Source: Pseudoalteromonas rubra
GTDB taxonomy: Bacteria > Pseudomonadota > Gammaproteobacteria > Enterobacterales > Alteromonadaceae
DNA: 64,000 nt
Reading direction: 5' to 3'
Assembly (NCBI RefSeq): GCF_005886805.2
Contig: NZ_CP045429.1
Location: forward strand, 528,501-592,500
In this document: positions 27,082-38,326 of the stretch, one piece after another
Position numbering within the stretch: position 1 is the first letter of the stretch
How the letters are laid out: each line of letters opens with the position of its first letter
Made by a program: the position numbers and the translations under genes
Notes under the pieces: model-generated
Seen by the model: the letters and a program-made list of their open reading frames with translations, nothing else
What the model was told of the DNA's origin: nothing
Database searches by the model: none

Positions 27082-27494
27082 AAGTTTGCCCCTGATAGTG
27101 TAATGAGAAAAATCTGCGAGCGGCACGCATCAAAGGAGGGAGACAAACGTAACTGACAGCGATATGCCTGCCGAGACAAGCACGGCTAAACACATAGCAG
27201 ATACTATCTGGATTGTGATAATAAGAGAGTAGATTGCACATCTTTTGCCCCTTCCTTGTCAGTAGACAGATACTGCGGCGTCCTATGCTGACAGTCGATG
27301 GCCCCGAACGGCCCTAGGTGCATCCATGGCGGACCATACCGCGCAAATGGGCACACCTTCACGGATGGCGACCTGTTGCGCTTGACGGGGCGCATATTGA
27401 CAGGCCGTTACCGATCTTGTGTTACATCTGTTCAGGTATAGTGTCTGGTTGAGTTTTGTGCAAATTACACCTTATTACACGGGAGCTGAATGAT
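27082..27494. other. Intergenic region with GC-rich inverted repeats
   Basis: 413 bases upstream of the small-subunit gene and downstream of argE. No coding frame with family features. From 27250 to 27400 the sequence is distinctly GC-rich and carries GGCC...GGCC at 27300-27313 and GCGCAA (27341-27346) pairing with TTGCGC (27376-27381). TTGACA at 27388-27393 has no good -10. A hairpin AGCTGAATGATTCAGCT at 27484-27500 overlaps the argE stop but lacks a T-run. Confidence 0.35.
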
Positions 27495-28658
27495 TCAGCT
27501 AAAGCATTGTTGGCGGATTAATTCAGTCAGAATTTGCTGACTGGGTTTGATTTTTTCCATTGCGAGATATTCATCTGGCTGATGTGCCTGAGCAATTGAG
27601 CCCGGTCCCATGACAATGGTCTCGCATCCAAGCTGCTGTAAAAAGGGCGCTTCTGTACAGTAATTCACGGCAACGGCCTGTTGACCTGAAATTTTTTCAG
27701 CCAGCTTCACCAGTGCGCAATCCCGGGTGCCATGAAATGCGGGAATGGGGTCATGCAGATCTATGACAGACACGCTATCTGGATAGCGCTCATTGATAGG
27801 GGCTACAGCCTGCATTAATAAGGCCTGCAGCTCGGTAATGCTGAGTCCGGGCAGTGGACGCAGGTCGATATGTAACTCGCAACAGCCGCAAATGCGGTTG
27901 GCATTGTCACCTCCATGAATATGACCTAAATTCAAGGTAGGGTAGGGAATGACGAAATCAGATAGTGAATATTTATTCTTTAAATCTTCTTTTAGTTGTA
28001 ACAGATTGGTAATCACTTGCTGCATGACTTCAATGGCATTGAGACCTCGTTCGGGATCTGAGCTATGGCCAGATCGACCGGTGATCCGAATGGCCGAAGA
28101 CATGTGCCCTTTGTGCGTATAAACCGGCACCATATCGGTTGGTTCACCGATAATACAGCGTGCCGGTTTGAGGTTTGCGTGGCGCGCGATTTCTTGTGCA
28201 CCTGCCATGGTGATCTCTTCATCTGCGGTGGCCAGGATCATCACCGGAGCACTTTGCTGTACTTCTTGCAGCTCCTCCAGTGCTTTCAACACAAAGGCAA
28301 AAAAGCCCTTCATGTCAATGCTGCCTAAGCCATACAAGCGATTGTCTTTTTCACTGAGCTGGAAAGGGTCAAAATTCCAGCAGCTGTCGTCAAAGGGCAC
28401 CGTATCTGTGTGTCCGGCCAGCATCAGCCCCCCTGCTTGTTCTGCCATACCGGGCGGGCACTTGCGGGCGAGCAGATTGAATTTACCGGGTGCGCTGTGT
28501 AGCTCGGTGATTTCGGTACTAAAGCCCAGTTGTTCACACCAATGTGCAAGCAGCTCAATGACTGCGCGGTTACTTTGATTAAGACTGGGATCGAGCGCAC
28601 TGACTGAGGGGCGGGCGATGAGCTCGCTGTACATAGTTTTAAAGTCGGGAAGTGGCAT
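27495..28658 (-). CDS. argE: Acetylornithine deacetylase
   Basis: A 387-residue M20 metallohydrolase removing the acetyl group from N2-acetylornithine to give ornithine. The dinuclear zinc ligands and catalytic acids are visible: LAGHTDTVP, YGLGSIDMKGFFAF, TADEEITMAGA and IGEPTDMVPVYTHKG. Length equals E. coli ArgE. ATG at 28658 follows AGGAT. Divergent from argC with ARG boxes in the 173-base gap, as in enterobacteria and Vibrio, so repression by ArgR is likely. The linear pathway with ArgE, not the ArgJ cycle, is implied. Confidence 0.95.
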   Translation of the reverse strand: MPLPDFKTMYSELIARPSVSALDPSLNQSNRAVIELLAHWCEQLGFSTEITELHSAPGKFNLLARKCPPGMAEQAGGLMLAGHTDTVPFDDSCWNFDPFQLSEKDNRLYGLGSIDMKGFFAFVLKALEELQEVQQSAPVMILATADEEITMAGAQEIARHANLKPARCIIGEPTDMVPVYTHKGHMSSAIRITGRSGHSSDPERGLNAIEVMQQVITNLLQLKEDLKNKYSLSDFVIPYPTLNLGHIHGGDNANRICGCCELHIDLRPLPGLSITELQALLMQAVAPINERYPDSVSVIDLHDPIPAFHGTRDCALVKLAEKISGQQAVAVNYCTEAPFLQQLGCETIVMGPGSIAQAHQPDEYLAMEKIKPSQQILTELIRQQCFS

Positions 28659-28668
28659 GTATTTATCC

Positions 28669-28685
28669 TAAAATATTTATTCAAA
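28669..28685. promoter_or_regulatory. ARG box (ArgR site) 1
   Basis: TAAAATATTTATTCAAA matches one strong and one weak half of the 18-base ARG box. It lies just upstream of argE in the divergent region. Confidence 0.5.
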
Positions 28686-28714
28686 CCTGTTGCATAAAAA
28701 TCTATATGTATGTA

Positions 28715-28734
28715 AGGTGAATATCAATTCATTT
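28715..28734. promoter_or_regulatory. ARG box (ArgR site) 2
   Basis: TGAATATCAATTCA (28718-28731) has TGAAT and ATTCA half-sites spaced by four bases, as in the ARG consensus. With box 1 about 49 bases away, a hexameric ArgR could repress argE and argC together. Confidence 0.7.
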
Positions 28735-28831
28735 TTTTAGCATAAATATAGAGGGTGCAACAATGCGACGATAACATCATCAATAGCAGATTTATATGGT
28801 CTTTGTGTTTACTAATTTATAAGAGTTATCG

Positions 28832-29842
28832 ATGTTTAACGTAGCAATTGTTGGCGCCAGCGGATATAGCGGCGCAGAGTTGGCCAGTTTGGTGGCCCGT
28901 CATCCGGGTTTGCACCTCAGTGGCTGTTATGTGTCCGCACAGAGTTTAGATAAAGGGAAGTATCTGAGTGAGTTATATCCTGAACATACAGGTTTACTTG
29001 ATGTCTCCCTGCTCCCTTTGACGGATGAGACGTTTGCAGACATAGCCGACAGTGATGTCGACTATGTCTGCCTTTGTACCGATCACAAGGTAAGCGTTGA
29101 GCTTGCCCAGACTTTTCTTGCCATGGGTAAAAAGGTCTTCGACCTGTCCGGTGCTTACCGGCTCAAAAGCAGTGCTGATTACGAACAATATTATGGATTT
29201 AGCCACCCTTATTCGCAGTGGCTCGATAAAGCACAGTATGGTCTGGTTGAATGGTACGGTGACGTTTTGAGCGAGGCCCAGCTGGTGGCTGTGCCCGGCT
29301 GCTATCCAACCGCCGCATTAAATGCGCTGAAACCTCTTAAACAGGCCGATTTACTAAGCGATGACACCATTATTATTAATGCGGTCTCAGGCGTCACGGG
29401 TGCCGGGCGTAAAGCGAGCCTCACAACGCATTTTTGTGAAGTTTCTCTGGCGCCCTATGGTTTGTTTAATCACAGACATACACCTGAAATTGAGCGCTAT
29501 CTTGCGCATCCCGTTTTGTTTACGCCACACCTGGGAAATTTCCCCCGTGGGATCCTCGAAACTATTTATGTTTCGCTCAAGCCAGGTGTATCTGCACATC
29601 AGGTAGCACAGGCCTATCAGGTGCTGGCAGACGAGCCATTGATCCGGCTTAAAGGTGATGCGCTGCCTTCTATCAAAGGGGTGGCAAACCGGGCCTTTGT
29701 CGATATTGGCTGGCAACAACAGGGGCAACAACTGATTGTCACAGTGGCCATAGATAATTTATTGAAAGGTGCGGCAGGACAGGCGCTGCAATGTATGAAT
29801 CTGGCCAGTCAGTATCCGCATGAACAAGGGTTGATGGGGTAA
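28832..29842 (+). CDS. argC: N-acetyl-gamma-glutamyl-phosphate reductase
   Basis: A 336-residue NADPH-dependent reductase, third step of arginine synthesis. N-terminal VAIVGASGYSGAEL is the Rossmann motif and AVPGCYPTAA (Cys about 156) holds the catalytic cysteine; HRHTPEIE is also conserved. ATG at 28832, with AAGAG upstream. First gene of argCBFGH(A), 3 bases before argB. Confidence 0.97.
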   Translation: MFNVAIVGASGYSGAELASLVARHPGLHLSGCYVSAQSLDKGKYLSELYPEHTGLLDVSLLPLTDETFADIADSDVDYVCLCTDHKVSVELAQTFLAMGKKVFDLSGAYRLKSSADYEQYYGFSHPYSQWLDKAQYGLVEWYGDVLSEAQLVAVPGCYPTAALNALKPLKQADLLSDDTIIINAVSGVTGAGRKASLTTHFCEVSLAPYGLFNHRHTPEIERYLAHPVLFTPHLGNFPRGILETIYVSLKPGVSAHQVAQAYQVLADEPLIRLKGDALPSIKGVANRAFVDIGWQQQGQQLIVTVAIDNLLKGAAGQALQCMNLASQYPHEQGLMG

Positions 29843-29845
29843 TTC

Positions 29846-30628
29846 ATGACAGATAAAAAAACCTGGGTGATCAAACTTGGTGGTGCTGTGCTGAATTCAG
29901 AGCACGCCGCGCATGATTTATTTATCGCGCTGAAATCACTGGCTCAGCAAGGTGATAAAGACAACTTTGTAGTAGTGCATGGCGGTGGTGCATTAGTAGA
30001 CCGCTGGCTCAGTGATGCCGGGTTTGCGACCGCTAAACATCAGGGGCTGCGGATCAGTCCCAAAGAGCAGATGCCTTACATAGTCGGTGCATTAGCTGGG
30101 TGCGCAAACAAACAGTTAATGGCACAGGCAATTACAGCGGGTCTGGTGCCGGCAGGGATCAGTTTATACGAAGCAGGCCTGCTGACTACGCAGAAACTCA
30201 AGGCGTTGGGGCAGGTTGGCACCTGTGAAGCAGCGCACGAAAGCCTGATCCCCGAGCTGCTGGCTGCTGGAAGAATCCCCTTAGTTAGCTCGATTGGCAT
30301 TGGTGCAGACGGCGCGCTGTTTAATGTCAATGCGGATGAAGCAGCAGCTGCGCTGGCACATCAACTCGGTGGTGAGCTGATTTTTATGACGGATGTTGAA
30401 GCTGTGCTGGATGGCACAGGTCAGCCATTAGCGCAACTCAACAGTGACCAGATAGAACAACTGATAGCACAGAAGGTGATTGTGGGCGGGATGGAGGTCA
30501 AAGTTAAGACCAGTCTTCACGCTGCCCGACATTTACGACGTGGGGTGTATATCTCAAGCTGGCAGAAGCCAGATAACCTGCTTGCCCTGATTGAGGGCCA
30601 GCACGTCGGAACCCATATTCTACCGTAG
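29846..30628 (+). CDS. argB: Acetylglutamate kinase
   Basis: A 260-residue amino acid kinase phosphorylating N-acetylglutamate. VIKLGGAVLNS at the N terminus and VVHGGGALVDRWL near residue 43 are the ATP and substrate glycine motifs, and VGGMEVKVKTSLHAA is the C-terminal signature. The short length (about 258 in E. coli) is the arginine-insensitive form. Second gene of the operon, separated by 3 bases from argC and 8 from argF. Confidence 0.97.
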   Translation: MTDKKTWVIKLGGAVLNSEHAAHDLFIALKSLAQQGDKDNFVVVHGGGALVDRWLSDAGFATAKHQGLRISPKEQMPYIVGALAGCANKQLMAQAITAGLVPAGISLYEAGLLTTQKLKALGQVGTCEAAHESLIPELLAAGRIPLVSSIGIGADGALFNVNADEAAAALAHQLGGELIFMTDVEAVLDGTGQPLAQLNSDQIEQLIAQKVIVGGMEVKVKTSLHAARHLRRGVYISSWQKPDNLLALIEGQHVGTHILP

Positions 30629-30636
30629 GAAGCCTT

Positions 30637-31557
30637 ATGTCGAGTCATTTTATTACTGGTCTAGAGTTGGATAAAAGCCAGATCCTAAAACTGCTTGCGC
30701 TTGCAAGTGACATTAAACAACAGCCGCAGGAATTTGCCCACGCACTGGCGGGTAAATCTGTGGTCACTTTATTTGAAAAGCCCAGCCTCAGAACCCGTTT
30801 GTCATTTGATATTGGGATCAACAAACTCGGAGGACACGCCGTTTATCTGGATCAGCAAAACGGTGCTATGGGCAGCCGTGAGTCTGTGCAGGACTTTGCA
30901 TTGAACATCGCCACCTGGGCAGATGCACTGGTCGCTCGTGTTTCGTCTCATCACACTTTAGAGGTGCTGGCTGAATACTCTGATATCCCGGTGGTGAATA
31001 GTCTCTGTGATTTGTATCACCCTTGTCAGGCGCTGGCCGATTTTTTGACGTTGCAGGAGGTGTTTGGCGATGTTAGCCAGATCAAGCTGGCCTACCTGGG
31101 CGAAGGCAACAATGTTTGCCAGTCATTATTATTGCTGGCCGCGACTCTGGGGGCCGATTTTGTTGCGGTTTGTCCCAAAGGACACTCTCCTGATGCCCAG
31201 ATTGTTAAGCAGGCAGAGCAAATTGCGGCGGTAAACGGGGCATCGGTGCTGATCAGCGATCGTATCGAAGCGGCGGCAGGTGCCAATGTGTTGTACACAG
31301 ATACCTGGGTGTCTATGGGGAGTGATACCTCACTGGAACAGGCGAAAGCGACCTTTATGCCGTATCAGCTCAATCAAACATTACTCGAACAGACCGGGGC
31401 CAGCACGGTACTGCATTGCCAGCCTGCTCACCGTGGTTATGAGATCACGTCTGAGGTGATGGACGGGCCTAAAGCACGGATCCTGCAACAGGCTGAGAAC
31501 CGCATGCATGCGCAAAATGCCCTGTTACTCGCGCTCATGAACAAACAGATCGTCTGA
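30637..31557 (+). CDS. argF: Ornithine carbamoyltransferase
   Basis: A 306-residue carbamoyltransferase joining ornithine and carbamoyl phosphate to citrulline. The carbamoyl-phosphate loop reads SLRTR, where most family members have STRTR; HPCQ, DTWVSMG and LHCQPAHRG (usually HCLP) follow in order. The DxWxSMG ornithine motif is intact. ATG at 30637 follows AGGAAG. The Leu for Thr and Gln for Leu substitutions occur within conserved loops, but the overall pattern and operon place argue for argF and against a pyrimidine-pathway ATCase. Confidence 0.95.
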   Translation: MSSHFITGLELDKSQILKLLALASDIKQQPQEFAHALAGKSVVTLFEKPSLRTRLSFDIGINKLGGHAVYLDQQNGAMGSRESVQDFALNIATWADALVARVSSHHTLEVLAEYSDIPVVNSLCDLYHPCQALADFLTLQEVFGDVSQIKLAYLGEGNNVCQSLLLLAATLGADFVAVCPKGHSPDAQIVKQAEQIAAVNGASVLISDRIEAAAGANVLYTDTWVSMGSDTSLEQAKATFMPYQLNQTLLEQTGASTVLHCQPAHRGYEITSEVMDGPKARILQQAENRMHAQNALLLALMNKQIV

Positions 31558-31588
31558 GCCAATCGATTTAAGTATTAAGGTAAATATT

Positions 31589-32803
31589 ATGGAAAACATT
31601 AAAAAAGTAGTGCTGGCTTATTCCGGTGGTCTGGATACCTCAGCGATTGTGCCCTGGTTAAAAGAAAACTATGGCTGTGAAGTGGTCGCGTTTGTAGCCG
31701 ATGTGGGCCAGGGTGATGAGGAGCTTCAGGGCGTGGAAGAGAAAGCCCTGGCGTCGGGGGCCAGTGAATGTCATATCGTTGATCTCAAAGCTGAACTGGT
31801 CAGTGAGTATATTTATCCTACTTTACAAAGTGGTGCGGTGTACGAGGGTACCTATTTACTGGGTACTTCAATGGCTCGACCTATTATTGCTAAGGCACAG
31901 GTAGAAATTGCGCGCAAAGTGGGCGCGGATGCACTGTCTCATGGCTGTACGGGTAAAGGCAATGATCAGGTGCGGTTTGAGTCCTGTTTTGCCGCACTAG
32001 CACCCGATCTGGCAGTGATTGCGCCATGGCGTGAGTGGTCTCTGTCCAGTCGTGAGTCTTTGCTGGATTATCTGGCTGAACGCAATATTCCGTGTGCAGC
32101 TTCTGCAACTAAAATTTATAGCCGTGATGCCAATGCCTGGCATATTTCCCATGAGGGAGGCGAACTGGAAGATCCCTGGAATCAACCGAGTGATCAGGTC
32201 TGGACCTGGACGGCTTCGCCTGAGCAGGCACCCAATGAAGCCGAGCTGGTGAGTGTGCAAATTGAGTCTGGGCAGGTGGTGGCGGTTAATGGTCAAGTCC
32301 TGACTCCCTATCACTGTTTGCTCACGCTCAATGAAATTGCTGCAAAGCATGGCGTGGGGCGAATTGATATTGTCGAAAACCGCCTGGTGGGTATGAAGTC
32401 ACGGGGTTGTTATGAAACGCCGGGAGGCACAGTAATGGTGGCCGCATTACAGGCTATTGATGAGCTGGTGCTGGATAAAGCGAGTCGCAAATGGAAAGAA
32501 ACAGTCGCCAATGAATTTGCCCACTTGGTATATGACGGGCGCTGGTTTACGCCGTTGAAAGATTCTCTGTTGGCTGCGGCGCAATCTCTGGCCCAGGTTG
32601 CGACGGGTGAAGTGGTACTGAAGCTATACAAAGGACAGGTCAGTGCCGTGCAAAAACGTTCTGTGAACAGCCTATATAGTGAGGACTTTGCAACCTTTGG
32701 CGAAGACGATGTGTACAATCAGTCTCATGCCGAAGGTTTTATTCGCCTGTTCTCTTTGTCCAGCCGTATTGCGGCATTGAACAAACAAAAGTCAGTCAAG
32801 TAA
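31589..32803 (+). CDS. argG: Argininosuccinate synthase
   Basis: A 404-residue ATP-dependent ligase making argininosuccinate from citrulline and aspartate. The PP-loop AYSGGLDTS is at residues 9-17 and [15 protein letters not shown] is the second signature. Length matches the 400-residue type. ATG at 31589 follows AAGG. Fourth gene of the operon. Confidence 0.98.
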   Translation: MENIKKVVLAYSGGLDTSAIVPWLKENYGCEVVAFVADVGQGDEELQGVEEKALASGASECHIVDLKAELVSEYIYPTLQSGAVYEGTYLLGTSMARPIIAKAQVEIARKVGADALSHGCTGKGNDQVRFESCFAALAPDLAVIAPWREWSLSSRESLLDYLAERNIPCAASATKIYSRDANAWHISHEGGELEDPWNQPSDQVWTWTASPEQAPNEAELVSVQIESGQVVAVNGQVLTPYHCLLTLNEIAAKHGVGRIDIVENRLVGMKSRGCYETPGGTVMVAALQAIDELVLDKASRKWKETVANEFAHLVYDGRWFTPLKDSLLAAAQSLAQVATGEVVLKLYKGQVSAVQKRSVNSLYSEDFATFGEDDVYNQSHAEGFIRLFSLSSRIAALNKQKSVK

Positions 32804-32827
32804 AGGTAACCAGAGGAGTAAAGTAAC

Positions 32828-34693
32828 ATGGCATTGTGGGGTGGGCGCTTTTCGTCTGGGCCGGATGAGGCCTTCAAACAATTTAATGATTCCTTGCCGT
32901 TCGATTATCAGCTGGCTGAGCAGGATATTGTTGGTTCGATTGCCTGGGCTGGGGCACTTAAGCAGGTTCAGGTCCTGACTGGCGATGAGCATGCCCAACT
33001 GGTCGCGGCGTTGCAGGCGCTACTCGAGGAAGCCAGTGCTGATCCGCGTGCCATTGCTACGGCCGGCTATGAAGACATTCATTCTTATGTCGAGGCGCGC
33101 CTGATTGAAAAAGTCGGCGATCTGGGTAAAAAGTTACACACAGGTCGTAGTCGTAATGATCAGGTGGCCACCGACTTTCGCTTATGGTGCCGTGATAGTG
33201 GTTACAAAATCCTGGACGCACTGACGACGTTAAAAACGGCTTTCGTTGCATTGGCAGAGCGTGAGCTGGGCACTATTTTACCAGGTTATACCCACTTGCA
33301 GCGGGCACAACCTGTGCTGTTCAGTCACTGGTGCATGGCCTATGTGGAAATGCTGGAGCGCGATACGTCGCGCCTGCAAGATGCCATAACACGGTTGAAT
33401 GAATGTCCACTTGGCAGTGGGGCGCTGGCAGGCACAGCCTATGCTATCGACAGAGAACGGCTGGCTGCTGAGCTGGAGTTCAACTGTGCCACCCGCAATA
33501 GCTTAGATGCCGTGTCAGATCGGGACTTTGTCCTGGAGTTGCTGAGTTGTGCCTCGATCTCTATGCTGCACCTGTCACGTCTGGCCGAGGATATGATTTT
33601 TTATAACTCCGGCGAGGCGGGCTTTATTGACCTCGGTGACAATGTGACATCCGGCTCCTCTTTAATGCCACAGAAGAAAAATCCCGATGCACTGGAGCTT
33701 ATTCGGGGCAAAACGGGGCGTGTATTTGGGGCCTTCAGCGCCATGATGATGACGTTGAAAGCCTTGCCACTGGCTTATAACAAGGATATGCAGGAAGACA
33801 AAGAAGGGGTGTTCGACGCCATGCCAACCTGGCTGGCGGCACTGCATATGGCGCAGTCTTGCATTGAAAGTGTGAAGGTAAACGCCGATAAAACCAAACA
33901 GGCGGCACAAGGTGGTCATGCCAATGCCACAGAGCTGGCCGATTATCTGGTTGCAAAGGGGATCCCTTTCCGTGAAGGCCATCATATTGTGGGTCAATTG
34001 GTACAGCTGGCGCTGAGTGAACAAAAAAACCTTGAAGATCTTAGTCTTGCACAGTTTCAGTCGGTGTGTCCGCACATTGAGCAGGATGTTTATCCGGTAT
34101 TACAACTTGATGCCTGTATTGCAGCACGCAGTGCGAAAGGTGGTACGTCGGTGACTCAGGTTTCTGCGGCCATCGGTGTGGCGAAAAAAAAACAGCGAAT
34201 CACGGTGCGTGATGCCTCTTTAAACGATGTAGAGGCCATCGCAGGGTTGATCCAGTACTGGGCCAAAGTGGGCGAAAACCTACCGCGTGCCAAAAGTGAC
34301 ATGATCCACAGTATCAATGAGTTTGCTGTGACTGAGGTCGATGGCAAGGTCACCGGTTGTGCATCGCTTTATATTTACGATACGGGGTTGGCTGAGATCC
34401 GCTCCCTGGGCGTCGACCCGTCGATACCAGTAAAAGGACAGGGGCAGCTGCTTGTAGCGCACCTGCTTGCCAAAGCCAAGCGTCTGGCGTTAAAGCGTGT
34501 CATTGTGCTGACCCGGGTGCCAGGTTTTTTTGATAAGCAAGGGTTCAGTGGGTGTAACAAAGACAGCCTGCCCGAAAAAGTCATGAAAGACTGTGAACTG
34601 TGTTTGCGTAAAAACAACTGCGATGAAGTGGCTATGGAATACATGTTACAGGTTGCAGAACCTGCACGTATACCCTGTCAGTTTGTGGCGTGA
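32828..34693 (+). CDS. argH(A): Argininosuccinate lyase / N-acetylglutamate synthase fusion
   Basis: A 621-residue fusion. Residues 1-452 are argininosuccinate lyase with [12 protein letters not shown] and the fumarase-family signature [11 protein letters not shown]. From about 456 ([20 protein letters not shown]) a GNAT acetyltransferase follows, with [17 protein letters not shown] as acetyl-CoA loop. The same fusion in Moritella and Alteromonadales supplies acetylglutamate synthase, so this protein provides both the first and last steps of the pathway. A run of nine A (34184-34192) encodes Lys453-455 exactly at the junction; a one-base slip either way would stop within 14 codons and leave a free lyase of normal length. 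ATG at 32828 has a strong GAGGAG site. Confidence 0.95.
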   Translation: MALWGGRFSSGPDEAFKQFNDSLPFDYQLAEQDIVGSIAWAGALKQVQVLTGDEHAQLVAALQALLEEASADPRAIATAGYEDIHSYVEARLIEKVGDLGKKLHTGRSRNDQVATDFRLWCRDSGYKILDALTTLKTAFVALAERELGTILPGYTHLQRAQPVLFSHWCMAYVEMLERDTSRLQDAITRLNECPLGSGALAGTAYAIDRERLAAELEFNCATRNSLDAVSDRDFVLELLSCASISMLHLSRLAEDMIFYNSGEAGFIDLGDNVTSGSSLMPQKKNPDALELIRGKTGRVFGAFSAMMMTLKALPLAYNKDMQEDKEGVFDAMPTWLAALHMAQSCIESVKVNADKTKQAAQGGHANATELADYLVAKGIPFREGHHIVGQLVQLALSEQKNLEDLSLAQFQSVCPHIEQDVYPVLQLDACIAARSAKGGTSVTQVSAAIGVAKKKQRITVRDASLNDVEAIAGLIQYWAKVGENLPRAKSDMIHSINEFAVTEVDGKVTGCASLYIYDTGLAEIRSLGVDPSIPVKGQGQLLVAHLLAKAKRLALKRVIVLTRVPGFFDKQGFSGCNKDSLPEKVMKDCELCLRKNNCDEVAMEYMLQVAEPARIPCQFVA

Positions 34694-34715
34694 GTGACAG
34701 AACATTGATTTAGCG

Positions 34716-34739
34716 AAAGTGTCTTGCGGGCACTTTTTT
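34716..34739 (+). terminator. Rho-independent terminator of the arg operon
   Basis: AAAGTGTC (34716-34723) pairs with GGCACTTT (34729-34736) with one G-T pair, followed by a T-run to 34739. Confidence 0.75.
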
Positions 34740-34886
34740 CATTTCTGCGCCCATCTGCACCAGGGATCGTTTGTTAGCCATGGCACTCAAAGTCAGTAAA
34801 GTCCTCCCACAAAGCTGGTCAAAGTGTGGCAGTGTTTGATAGAGTAGCGCCACACAATAAGAGTTTGAAATACTTGACGAAGTCTT

Positions 34887-34920
34887 ATACCAATTTCACT
34901 TAATTAAGCAAATTTGTATT
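34887..34920. repeat. Imperfect palindrome, possible dispersed repeat
   Basis: ATACCAATTTCACTTAA is followed directly by an imperfect inverted copy, TTAAGCAAATTTGTATT, centred on TTAATTAA. Such ATACCAATT palindromes resemble small intergenic repeats of marine gammaproteobacteria. Only one copy was noticed in the window. Confidence 0.4.
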
Positions 34921-34966
34921 AAATGGCTTGGTCTATGTTCGCACAAACCACAAAACAGCGATACTT

Positions 34967-35482
34967 ATGATATTTGATTATTTTGGCTTAAGTACCGGTG
35001 CCATGGTGCTCTGGGGCTTTTATATGGCTTTTTTGCTCAGTGCCGGGCTGGCAGTACTGGGTATAAACATTAACAAGCAAGTTCTGTCTGCTTCTCTGAT
35101 CCTATCGTTGTCGTACAGCCTGAGCGATCTTTTTATGTCTATCGACATGGTCGCCAGCGATTTTATCTACTGGGCGAGTTATGATGTCCTGACCGTGGTG
35201 GCTTTGTTCATTGCCCGGTATAGGTGGTTCAGGCATGCACCGCTGCAACCCGCTTTTTTTTATTGCGTGCTAGCGCTAAGCATAAATGCCTCGATGTTTT
35301 TCATGATGTACGTGGACTCCTACATACTTGGTACGATGGATCCCTGGCTGTTGTGGTACATTTATTCGTGGACAGTGATCAGTGCAGACTTTGTGATGGT
35401 GGGGGCTCTGATAACGAATCGTGATTTTTTAGCATTGTATCGTTTGTTTTATCCGCAACCGTATACGGCACAAAAAGCGTGA
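34967..35482 (+). CDS. Small integral membrane protein, unknown function
   Basis: A 171-residue protein with about five hydrophobic segments (residues about 10-32, 40-60, 68-85, 97-120 and 130-150) and short polar loops. No recognisable family motif. I chose the ATG at 34967 (MIFDYFGL) over a TTG at 34928, since hydrophobic sequence begins there and neither has a strong ribosome site. It follows the arg terminator and faces wzi, separated by a hairpin. Function unknown. Confidence 0.6.
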   Translation: MIFDYFGLSTGAMVLWGFYMAFLLSAGLAVLGININKQVLSASLILSLSYSLSDLFMSIDMVASDFIYWASYDVLTVVALFIARYRWFRHAPLQPAFFYCVLALSINASMFFMMYVDSYILGTMDPWLLWYIYSWTVISADFVMVGALITNRDFLALYRLFYPQPYTAQKA

Positions 35483-35497
35483 TGACAAGCGTTGGTA

Positions 35498-35519
35498 CCG
35501 CCCGAATAGGATCGGGCGG
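35498..35519. terminator. Hairpin between convergent genes
   Basis: CCGCCCGA (35498-35505) and TCGGGCGG (35512-35519) form a perfect 8-base-pair GC-rich stem with a six-base loop. A T-run is not in the right place on either strand, so it may be a transcript-end structure, not a classic terminator. Confidence 0.5.
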
Positions 35520-35526
35520 AAAAAGC

Positions 35527-37403
<1,877 letters not shown>

Positions 37404-37544
37404 TTATCAAGCTTACGGCACAATATCACTGGTCTGATTTCAAAATGAAAATTTAATGTTATTCCCATTTAGTGCTATTTTCACTGGGCGTTATAACCGA
37501 AAGGTTACTTGCTTCATTAATTACGTGTTATCAGAGAACCGAAT

Positions 37545-38201
37545 ATGAATACCAAGGAAAAAATTATTCGTACCAGTATCGCCTTGTTTAATTTACATGG
37601 CGAGCGAACAATCACCACCAACCACATCGCTTCTAATATGGGGATCAGTCCTGGCAATCTGTATTACCATTTTAAAAATAAAGAAGACATTATTCGCAAT
37701 ATTTTTGCTTTGTATAGTGAGCACTTAAGTACCCACTTCAAGCCATTAGAAGCCCATGATGAACCCGTTGAACAGTTGACCCAGTATCTCGATTCGCTGT
37801 TTGAGCTGATGTGGCGTTATCATTTCTTCTACGATAACCTCAACGATATTTTGGTGCGCGACGATGTCCTTAAAAAAGACTATATTGCGTTTCAGGCGCG
37901 ATTGTTTGAGCAGGTGAAAGCAGTCGTTATTGGTCTGCGACAGGCCGAAGTCATCGCGATCAGCAATGAGGATGCCAATGAGCTGGCACACATGCTGAAA
38001 ATGGTGGTGAGCTTTTGGACACCTTACGTGAAAGCCCGCAGAATGACCGGGGTATTGGAGCAACAGGATATCTACAATGGCATTGTGAAGGTCTTGATGC
38101 TGTTTAAACCCTATGCCACCTCACTGAGCCGGGACAAAATCCAACATCTACAGCAACACTATCAGGCAATGGCGGATGCGTCTTTACCCAGCATAGCTTG
38201 A
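37545..38201 (+). CDS. TetR family transcriptional regulator
   Basis: A 218-residue regulator with an N-terminal TetR helix-turn-helix: KIIRTSIALFNLHGERTITT followed by HIASNMGISPGNLYYHFKNK, residues 5-48. The C-terminal ligand domain is unassigned. Divergent from coaD and upstream of thiI. Homologues next to coaD are common in related bacteria. The target genes and ligand are unknown. Confidence 0.9.
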   Translation: MNTKEKIIRTSIALFNLHGERTITTNHIASNMGISPGNLYYHFKNKEDIIRNIFALYSEHLSTHFKPLEAHDEPVEQLTQYLDSLFELMWRYHFFYDNLNDILVRDDVLKKDYIAFQARLFEQVKAVVIGLRQAEVIAISNEDANELAHMLKMVVSFWTPYVKARRMTGVLEQQDIYNGIVKVLMLFKPYATSLSRDKIQHLQQHYQAMADASLPSIA

Positions 38202-38261
38202 TCCCACAGACCAGAAAAGCTGGTTATCCTCTGTATATTTCCTAGTCTTTAATAAGTCTGC

Positions 38262-38267
38262 TATAAT
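38262..38267 (+). promoter_or_regulatory. Likely -10 box of thiI
   Basis: A perfect TATAAT 60 bases upstream of the thiI start. The matching -35 region is poor. Confidence 0.45.
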
Positions 38268-38326
38268 CGCGCGCCCGTTGTCGGCGCGCCAATTGCGCAT
38301 TCATGTCCAAACCAAGAGTGACTTCT

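Noticed and set aside
27204..27395. 63-codon minus-strand frame in the intergenic region
   Set aside because: No ribosome site and no recognisable domain; a transposase remnant was considered but nothing supports it.
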